Positions 58,872 through 64,000 of a stretch of DNA of 64,000 nucleotides are shown here, piece by piece. This DNA is from Pseudonocardia autotrophica. Lineage in GTDB: Bacteria; Actinomycetota; Actinomycetes; Mycobacteriales; Pseudonocardiaceae. How positions within the stretch are numbered: the stretch's first letter is position 1; every line of letters begins with the position of its first letter. The translations under genes and the position numbers were made by a program. The notes below the pieces were generated by a model that was not told the origin of the DNA, ran no database searches, and saw nothing but the letters and a program-made list of their open reading frames with translations. The stretch covers positions 372,001 to 436,000 of the forward strand of contig NZ_JNYD01000002.1 of the NCBI RefSeq assembly GCF_000717175.1, in the 5' to 3' direction.

Positions 58872-59707
58872 TGGGACAGCTGGACGGCAAGGTCGCCCTG
58901 GTCACCGGTGCGGCCCGCGGGCAGGGCCGGTCCCACGCGATCCGGCTCGCGGAGGAGGGCGCGGACGTCATCGCGATCGACGTGTGCGCCCCGGTGGAGA
59001 CCGTGCAGTACCGCGGTGCCACCACCGCCGAGCTCGACGAGACCGCCGCGGAGATCGAGAAGCTCGACCGCCGCGTCGTCACCAGGCAGGCGGACGTCCG
59101 CGACCTCGCGGCGCTGCAGTCGGCGGTGGCCGACGGCGTCGCGGAGCTCGGCAGGCTCGACGTCGTGGTGGCCAACGCGGGCATCTTCACCACCGCTCCG
59201 GTGCACGAGCTGACCGAAGAGCAGTGGGACACCATGATCGACATCAACCTGACGGGCGTGTGGAAGACCGTCAAGGCCACCGTGCCGCTGCTGATCGAGC
59301 AGGGCAGCGGCGGGTCGATCGTGCTGATCAGCTCCACCGGCGGCACGCAGGGCTTCCCCAACTTCGCGCACTACGTCGCGGCCAAGCACGGCGTCATCGG
59401 GCTCGCCCGCACGATGGCGAACGAGCTGGGACAGCACAGCATCCGGGTCAACGCCGTGCAGCCGACCTCGGTGCTCACGGACATGATCGACCACGAGGGC
59501 ATGTACCGGCTGTTCCGGCCGGACCTGGAGCACCCCACGCGCGAGGACTTCCGCGAGGCGCTGCTGAGCGGGATGAACATCCTCCCGACGCCGTGGGTGG
59601 AGCCGCGCGACATCAGCAACGCGGTGGCCTGGCTCGCCTCCGACCAGTCCCGGTTCGTCACCGGGACGACCGTGCCGGTGGACGCCGGCGCGCTGCAGAA
59701 GATGTGA
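58871..59707 (+). CDS. Mycofactocin-coupled-type short-chain dehydrogenase
   Basis: A 278-residue SDR of the mycofactocin-dependent subfamily. It has TGAARGQGRSHAIRLAEEGA (nucleotide loop), the subfamily-specific insert around ATTAELDETAAEIEKLDRR, VVANAG, the catalytic Ser in ISSTGG and Tyr-Lys in HYVAAKHG. Members hold NADH tightly and pass electrons to the peptide redox cofactor mycofactocin. The ATG at 58871 overlaps the previous stop. A perfect hairpin follows. Confidence 0.88.
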   Translation: MGQLDGKVALVTGAARGQGRSHAIRLAEEGADVIAIDVCAPVETVQYRGATTAELDETAAEIEKLDRRVVTRQADVRDLAALQSAVADGVAELGRLDVVVANAGIFTTAPVHELTEEQWDTMIDINLTGVWKTVKATVPLLIEQGSGGSIVLISSTGGTQGFPNFAHYVAAKHGVIGLARTMANELGQHSIRVNAVQPTSVLTDMIDHEGMYRLFRPDLEHPTREDFREALLSGMNILPTPWVEPRDISNAVAWLASDQSRFVTGTTVPVDAGALQKM

Positions 59708-59712
59708 CATCC

Positions 59713-59746
59713 CGGGCCGGGGCCGTGAGCGCACGGCCCCGGCCCG
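59713..59746 (+). terminator. Perfect GC-rich hairpin after the first mycofactocin-type SDR
   Basis: A perfect 15-base stem (CGGGCCGGGGCCGTG with its complement) and a 4-base AGCG loop begin five bases after the SDR stop. It separates this gene from the second SDR. Confidence 0.75.
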
Positions 59747-59776
59747 GTGACCTGTGTCGTTCAGGAAGGAACGAAC

Positions 59777-60589
59777 ATGGCAGGACGCGTAGAAGGAAAG
59801 GTCGCCCTGGTCACCGGCGCGGCCCGCGGCCAGGGCCGGGCGCACGCGGTGCGGCTGGCCGAGGAGGGCGCGGACATCGTGGCGGTGGACGTCTGCGCCG
59901 ACCTGAACGTCCCGTACCCGTCCTCCACCCCGGAGGACCTCGCCGAGACCGTGGCGCTCGTCGAGAAGCTGGACCGGCGGATCGTCTCCGCACAGGTGGA
60001 CATCCGTGACCTGAGCGGGCTGAGGTCCGCCGTGGACGGTGCGGTGGCCGAGCTCGGGCGCCTGGACGTCGTGGTGGCCAACGCCGGGATCTGCGTGCCG
60101 GCGATGTGGGACCGGGTCACCCCGGAGCTGTTCGAGTACCACCAGAGCGTCAACGTCACGGGTACGTGGAACACCGTGATGGTCGCGGCGCCCCACCTGG
60201 TCGCCGCGGGCGGCGGCTCGGTGATCATCACCAGCTCGGCCGCCGGGATCACCGTGCAGCCCTTCCTCGTGCCCTACACGACCAGCAAGTTCGCGGTCCG
60301 GGGCATGGCGAAGGCGTTCGCCGTGGAGCTGGGCGAGCACGGCATCCGGGTCAACAGCGTGCACCCGTGCGCCGTGCAGACCCCGATGGGCGGCGGCGGC
60401 GTGCTCGGCATCATCGGCGAGGCCCTCGAGGCGCACCCGAACCTCGGCGGGATGTTCACCAACATCCTGCCGCTGGAGCAGGCCGAGCCGCGGGACATCG
60501 CGAACACGGTGCTGTTCCTGGCCTCGGACGAGTCCCGCTTCATGACCGCGCACGAGCTGTCGCCGGACGCGGGGGTCACCGAGTACTGA
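59777..60589 (+). CDS. Mycofactocin-coupled-type short-chain dehydrogenase
   Basis: A 270-residue SDR, paralogous in type to the preceding one. It has TGAARGQGRAHAVRLAEEGA, the subfamily insert (STPEDLAETVALVEKLDRR), VVANAG, SSAAGITV and PYTTSKFA. The ATG at 59777 has AGGAAGG upstream. A strong hairpin lies between it and the first SDR, so it may be expressed at a different level or from read-through. Confidence 0.88.
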   Translation: MAGRVEGKVALVTGAARGQGRAHAVRLAEEGADIVAVDVCADLNVPYPSSTPEDLAETVALVEKLDRRIVSAQVDIRDLSGLRSAVDGAVAELGRLDVVVANAGICVPAMWDRVTPELFEYHQSVNVTGTWNTVMVAAPHLVAAGGGSVIITSSAAGITVQPFLVPYTTSKFAVRGMAKAFAVELGEHGIRVNSVHPCAVQTPMGGGGVLGIIGEALEAHPNLGGMFTNILPLEQAEPRDIANTVLFLASDESRFMTAHELSPDAGVTEY

Positions 60590-60634
60590 TCGGTTACGCT
60601 GCGGGACCCCTGGCAGCGTGGGAGGTGCCCGGAG

Positions 60635-61384
60635 ATGCAGGCGGTGGCTTCGGCGAGTCTGGACGCCAAGCGGCTCGGCAAGGTCTTCGCCGTGCTCGAG
60701 CGGGTCGACCGCTCGCACGACGTCGCGGAGTTCGCCGGGCGCACGCTCGAGGCGCTCGGGTCCGTGCTCGGCTACCGGAACACCACGTTCTTCGCCGGGC
60801 CGAGCTACGGCGGGTTGTTCCTGGACCCGTCGCCGCTGCTCGAAGGGACGCAGCGGCGGCTGATCCGGGAGTACCGGCAGCGCTGGGACCGGCACGACGT
60901 GTTCGCGAGGCCGGCCGCGGCCGCCCGGCTGCACCGGGTGTCCGCGGTCTCGGTCGACGCCGGCGACCCGGCCGCGCCCGCGGACCGGGCGTACCGCGAC
61001 TGGCTGGGCGGCCACGGGATCGAGAGCCTCACCGCGATCCACGTGGCGCCGGGCGGGAAGCAGGCGCTGTTCGGGATCTTCGGGCCCCGCGGGACGGTGG
61101 GGCCGGTCGATCTCGCCGTGCTGCGGCTGCTCGGCCGGCAGCTCGGCGCGATCGCCCGGCACCTCCCCGCGTCCGCGGCCGGGCAGGCGGGCGTGCCGCG
61201 CCTGTCGCCCCGGCTCGCGGAGGCGGCGGAGCTGGTCGCGAGCGGGCTGACGAACGCGGTGGTCGCCCGGACGATGGGCGTCACCGAGGACACCGTGAAG
61301 AAGTACGTCAGCAGGCTGCTCGCGGAGACCGGGACCCGCAGCAGGACCGAGCTCGCGCTGGTCCTGCAGCGGGGCCGGGCCTAG
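60635..61384 (+). CDS. LuxR-family transcriptional regulator
   Basis: A 249-residue regulator with an N-terminal GAF/autoinducer-like sensory region (VLERVDRSHDVAEFAGRTLE to about residue 180) and a C-terminal LuxR HTH (LSPRLAEAAELVASGLTNAV, then VTEDTVKKYVSRLLAETG). The ATG at 60635 follows GGAGGTGCCCGGAG. It is tail-to-tail with the next NTF2-like gene (4-base overlap). It probably regulates the surrounding oxidative cluster together with the large ATPase regulator. Confidence 0.85.
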   Translation: MQAVASASLDAKRLGKVFAVLERVDRSHDVAEFAGRTLEALGSVLGYRNTTFFAGPSYGGLFLDPSPLLEGTQRRLIREYRQRWDRHDVFARPAAAARLHRVSAVSVDAGDPAAPADRAYRDWLGGHGIESLTAIHVAPGGKQALFGIFGPRGTVGPVDLAVLRLLGRQLGAIARHLPASAAGQAGVPRLSPRLAEAAELVASGLTNAVVARTMGVTEDTVKKYVSRLLAETGTRSRTELALVLQRGRA

Positions 61385-61779
61385 CCCAGGGCGCCGAACA
61401 GGCCGCTCAGCTGGGCCGTGTCCACGTACTCCTCGATCCGGGTGACCTTCCCGGCGCCGTCGACGTGCACGGCCAGGGCGGCGGGCGCCCGGAAGACAGT
61501 GCCGTCCGGCAGGGTCCCGGTGACGGTGTACCGCGCCCAGGCGAGCCCGTCGACGGCGGGGGAGGTCCGCACGTCGTCCATCCGGAAGTCCGGCACCACC
61601 TTCCGGATCGCCCGGACGCTCTCCAGGGTGTCCGGGACCGTCGGTGCCTCCACCTCGTCGAAGGAGTGCCATGTCACGGCGCCGGGCGCGAACACCTCCC
61701 CGGCCTCCAGCGTCATCAGGGCTTCGACCACGCGAGCAGCATCGCTCTGCGCCGACGGTTCGCTCGCAGGCTCGCTCAC
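61381..61779 (-). CDS. NTF2/SnoaL-like protein
   Basis: A 132-residue NTF2-like protein (AVTWHSFDEVEAPTVPDTLE, VRAIRKVVPDFRMDD, AWARYTVTGTLPDG). It starts at GTG 61779, overlapping the LLM oxidoreductase stop (GTGA), and is therefore coupled to it. It is only weakly similar in sequence to the NTF2-like protein at 58473. The role may be an isomerase or hydrolase acting on the monooxygenase product. Confidence 0.75.
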   Translation of the reverse strand: MSEPASEPSAQSDAARVVEALMTLEAGEVFAPGAVTWHSFDEVEAPTVPDTLESVRAIRKVVPDFRMDDVRTSPAVDGLAWARYTVTGTLPDGTVFRAPAALAVHVDGAGKVTRIEEYVDTAQLSGLFGALG

Positions 61780-62936
61780 TGGGCACGCTCCTTCTCGTAC
61801 TTCTCGGTCATGTGCGCGACGGCGTCGAGCTGGGCCCGAGAGTGCCGCTCGCGACCCTCGGACGCCAGCCGGGCGGCCTCGACGGTCGGGGCGTACTGGC
61901 CCTGGAAGTGCGGTGCGACGTCCCGGGCGAAGATCTCGAAGGACCGCTTCGTGGCCGTCGGGTCGGCCCAGTCGTGGCCCATCAGCAGCATGGTGCCGAA
62001 GCCGCCGGCCTGGTCCACGAGGCGCTGCACCTGCGCGCGGGCCTGGTCCGCGGTGCCGATGACGCCGATCCCGGCGTTGTTGATGAAGTCGATCATCTCG
62101 TTCAGGTTGTCCCCGGAGACCGCCATCTGCGGGAACGCCGCGACCTTCTGGAAGTAGCGGAACCAGTGCTCGATCCCGTACGCGACCTCGCGCCGGGCCT
62201 GCTCCTCGGTCTCGGCCAGGTGGAACGGCCCGACGAGCCGCCACCCCGAGCGGTCCACGGTGGTCCCCGCCGCCGCGGCGCGCTCCTCCATGACGTTCCA
62301 GTGGTGGGCGAGGGCGTCGAAGCCGTCGGCGCTGAGCGTGGCGCCGATGCTGAGCAGCCCGAGCCCGTGGGTGCCCGCCAGCCGGGCGCCGGTGGGGGAG
62401 GCCACGGCCGCGACGGCGATGTCGAACAGCGGGTCCGAGTACGGCGCCATCTGCAGCCGGGCGTCGACGAGCTCGTGGGTGCGGGTCTTCGCGTTGACCG
62501 TCTCGCCGCGGAAGAGCCGCAGGATGATGTCGAGGTTCTCCTCGAGCAGCTCGCGGGTCTCGGTCGGGTTCAGCCCGATCATCGCGGAGTCGGTGGGCAG
62601 CGACCCCGGCCCGACGCCGAACAGCGTCCGGCCACGGGTGAGGTGGTCGAGCATGACCATGCGGTCCGCCACCCACAGCGGGTTGTGGTAGCTGATCGAC
62701 GTGACGCCGGTGCCCAGCTTGATCCGCCGGGTCCGCTGCGCCGCGGCGGCGATGAGGATCTCCGGCGAGGCGTAGATCTCCGAGCCCGCGCTGTGGTGCT
62801 CGCCGAACCACGCCTCGTCGTAGTCGAGGGCGTCGAGGTGCTCGATCAGCTGCAGATCCTGCTCGAACGCCACGGCGGGCTTCACCCCCGGGGCGTGGAC
62901 GGGGGCGAGGAAGATGCCGAACTTCAGCCTGGCCAT
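61776..62936 (-). CDS. LLM-class flavin-dependent oxidoreductase (luciferase-like monooxygenase)
   Basis: A 386-residue bacterial-luciferase-fold protein with LKFGIFLAPVHAPG at the start, DYDEAWFGEHH (typical active-site segment with His), GTGVTSISYHNPLWVADRMV and GPGSLPTDSAMIGLNP. It could use FMNH2 or F420. The ATG at 62936 has AGGAGAGG upstream. It is divergent from the HpaB-type gene across a 197-base gap with TGCAC inverted repeats. Confidence 0.88.
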   Translation of the reverse strand: MARLKFGIFLAPVHAPGVKPAVAFEQDLQLIEHLDALDYDEAWFGEHHSAGSEIYASPEILIAAAAQRTRRIKLGTGVTSISYHNPLWVADRMVMLDHLTRGRTLFGVGPGSLPTDSAMIGLNPTETRELLEENLDIILRLFRGETVNAKTRTHELVDARLQMAPYSDPLFDIAVAAVASPTGARLAGTHGLGLLSIGATLSADGFDALAHHWNVMEERAAAAGTTVDRSGWRLVGPFHLAETEEQARREVAYGIEHWFRYFQKVAAFPQMAVSGDNLNEMIDFINNAGIGVIGTADQARAQVQRLVDQAGGFGTMLLMGHDWADPTATKRSFEIFARDVAPHFQGQYAPTVEAARLASEGRERHSRAQLDAVAHMTEKYEKERAQ

Positions 62937-63024
62937 GCGGTGACCTCTCCTTCCGGCGGCGCGCCGTCGCGCCGCGGTCTGCGTGTGCCGCGGACCACCT
63001 TCGGAGCGGGGACCGTCGCGGCAC

Positions 63025-63066
63025 AGTGCACGAAAGTGCATGCCGCCCCGTCCCCCTTCGTGCACT
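63025..63066. promoter_or_regulatory. TGCAC inverted repeats in the LLM/HpaB divergent gap
   Basis: TGCACGAAAGTGCA (63027-63040) is a perfect dyad with 5-base arms. AGTGCACGAA (63025-63034) recurs in inverted orientation as TTCGTGCACT (63057-63066). They probably bind one of the cluster's LuxR-type regulators. Confidence 0.5.
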
Positions 63067-63133
63067 CCCGACGCCCCGACCGGCGTGGTCGGCTCGGGGA
63101 CGAATCTCCTGCAACCGCTGAAGGGACCCACTG

Positions 63134-64000
63134 ATGGCTCTGCGCACCGCGCAGCAGTACCGCGACGGCCTGCGCGACGGCAGGCGCGTCCACTACCGGG
63201 GCGAACGGGTCGACGACGTGGTCGCGCACCCGGAGCTGCGGCCGGCCGTCGACCACTCCGCGCTCTGCTACTCGATCGCGGAGGACCTGCCCGATCTCGC
63301 GGTGCGCAAGAGCGCCGAGGCGGGGACCTACTCGGCCTTCTACCACCTCCCGCGCACCCCGGAGGACCTGCGGGACCGCGGTGCCCTCATCGAGGAGGTG
63401 TCGCGGCGCGGCGCCGGCACCATCGTGCTGAAGGAGGTCGGCTCCGACGCCCTGTTCGCCCTCCTGCGTGCCACCGAGGGCGCGGGCCTGGAGCGCGCGC
63501 AGGCCTTCTACCAGCGGTGCCTCGACGAGGACCTCGCGCTCGCCGTGGCGCAGACGGACGTGAAGGGCAACCGCACCCTCGGCCCGTCCCAGCAGGCCGA
63601 TCCCGACCTGTACCTGCGGATCGTCGACTCCGACGCGGACTCGATCACCGTCCGCGGGGCGAAGACGCACACCTCGTTCTCCGCCAACGCGGACGAGATC
63701 GTCGTGCTCCCCACCCGCGCGATGGGGCCCGCGGACATCGACTACGCGGTCTCCTTCGCGATCCCGGTCGACACCCCCGGTCTCGATCTCTACGTCTCGC
63801 CCTACGCGGCCGGTGAGCGGGACGGCTTCAGCTTCCCGCTGTCGTCGAAGCACAAGCTGCTGGAGTCGCTGACCGTCTTCGACGACGTCCGGATCCCGCG
63901 CGAGCGGGTGTTCCTGGAGCGGCGGCCGGAGCTCGCGGGCCCGCTGGCGATCGCGTTCGTCGACTACCACCGGTTCACGGCGATCAACTACAAGCTCCCG
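63134..64000 (+). CDS. 4-hydroxyphenylacetate 3-hydroxylase (HpaB) family protein, 3' end beyond window
   Basis: The first 289 residues of a protein of the HpaB/4-hydroxybutyryl-CoA dehydratase family. It opens with ALRTAQQYRDGLRDGRRVHY, and has the conserved QTDVKGNRTLGPSQQADPDL and GAKTHTSFSANADEI segments that contact flavin and substrate. Full-length relatives have 480-520 residues, so roughly 40% is missing. It is divergent from the LLM monooxygenase. The family hydroxylates phenols using FADH2 supplied by a separate reductase; the present substrate is unknown. Confidence 0.85.
   Translation, partial: MALRTAQQYRDGLRDGRRVHYRGERVDDVVAHPELRPAVDHSALCYSIAEDLPDLAVRKSAEAGTYSAFYHLPRTPEDLRDRGALIEEVSRRGAGTIVLKEVGSDALFALLRATEGAGLERAQAFYQRCLDEDLALAVAQTDVKGNRTLGPSQQADPDLYLRIVDSDADSITVRGAKTHTSFSANADEIVVLPTRAMGPADIDYAVSFAIPVDTPGLDLYVSPYAAGERDGFSFPLSSKHKLLESLTVFDDVRIPRERVFLERRPELAGPLAIAFVDYHRFTAINYKLP

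Overview
The window comes from a very GC-rich (roughly 72%) actinobacterium. Many genes start with GTG, many start and stop codons overlap (ATGA, GTGA or TGATG), and several genes look leaderless. Mycofactocin-type short-chain dehydrogenases, an LLM flavin oxidoreductase and a single-chain acyl-CoA carboxylase all fit a free-living aerobic Pseudonocardia-like soil bacterium (inference; no marker gene is present). No rRNA, tRNA, CRISPR array, phage or intact insertion sequence was seen.

Region 1 (1-10 kb): proline dehydrogenase divergent from a GntR/FCD regulator with a dyad between them; a cupin gene flanked by two open-frame remnants; an N-methylhydantoinase/oxoprolinase pair (hyuA-hyuB) followed by another GntR gene, an Ldh2-type dehydrogenase and a flavin amine oxidase. 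Region 2 (9.9-20.8 kb): a betaine uptake and oxidation locus. It holds a three-domain ferredoxin reductase, a ProV-ProW-ProX-type ABC importer, a DddP-like M24 protein, two SDRs, a Rieske oxygenase of the glycine-betaine/stachydrine demethylase type, and IclR and GntR regulators. Region 3 (20.9-27.5 kb): a hydroxyproline-type module on the minus strand: a proline-racemase-family protein, an amine oxidase, and a single polypeptide joining a dihydrodipicolinate-synthase-type lyase to an aldehyde dehydrogenase. A divergent IclR regulator and an SDR complete it.

Region 4 (27.9-39.5 kb): an unusual Pls/PosA-type protein made of a carrier domain plus the integral-membrane terminal module, without an adenylation domain; small housekeeping-like genes; a TetR-controlled operon with a single-chain biotin-dependent acyl-CoA carboxylase and an acyl-CoA ligase; a MetX-like hydrolase; and a small methenyl-THF cyclohydrolase.

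Region 5 (39.5-52.8 kb) is the most striking part: a bidirectional corrinoid demethylation island around an IclR regulator. Leftward run a non-pyrrolysine MttB-family methyltransferase, a dimethylglycine/sarcosine dehydrogenase with a GcvT domain, ETF beta and alpha, a divergent methylene-THF reductase and formate-THF ligase. Rightward, after the regulator, run a corrinoid protein, a methyl-THF:corrinoid methyltransferase, a RACo-type corrinoid activator and a DUF1638 protein. Together they could take a methyl group from a quaternary amine through cobalamin to tetrahydrofolate and oxidise it to formate with ATP recovery. This chemistry is best known from anaerobes. With the transporter, the oxygen-dependent Rieske route, proline dehydrogenase and the hydroxyproline-type module, the likely theme is catabolism of proline betaine, hydroxyproline betaines, glycine betaine and perhaps DMSP.

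Region 6 (52.8-64 kb): a split-barrel flavin protein divergent from a CGNR zinc-finger protein; a large STAND-ATPase LuxR regulator with a transposase-like N-terminal helix-turn-helix; then an oxidative catabolic cluster (acyl-CoA-dehydrogenase-type flavoprotein, NTF2-like protein, two mycofactocin-type SDRs, LuxR regulator, second NTF2-like protein, LLM monooxygenase, and an HpaB-type hydroxylase cut by the window edge).
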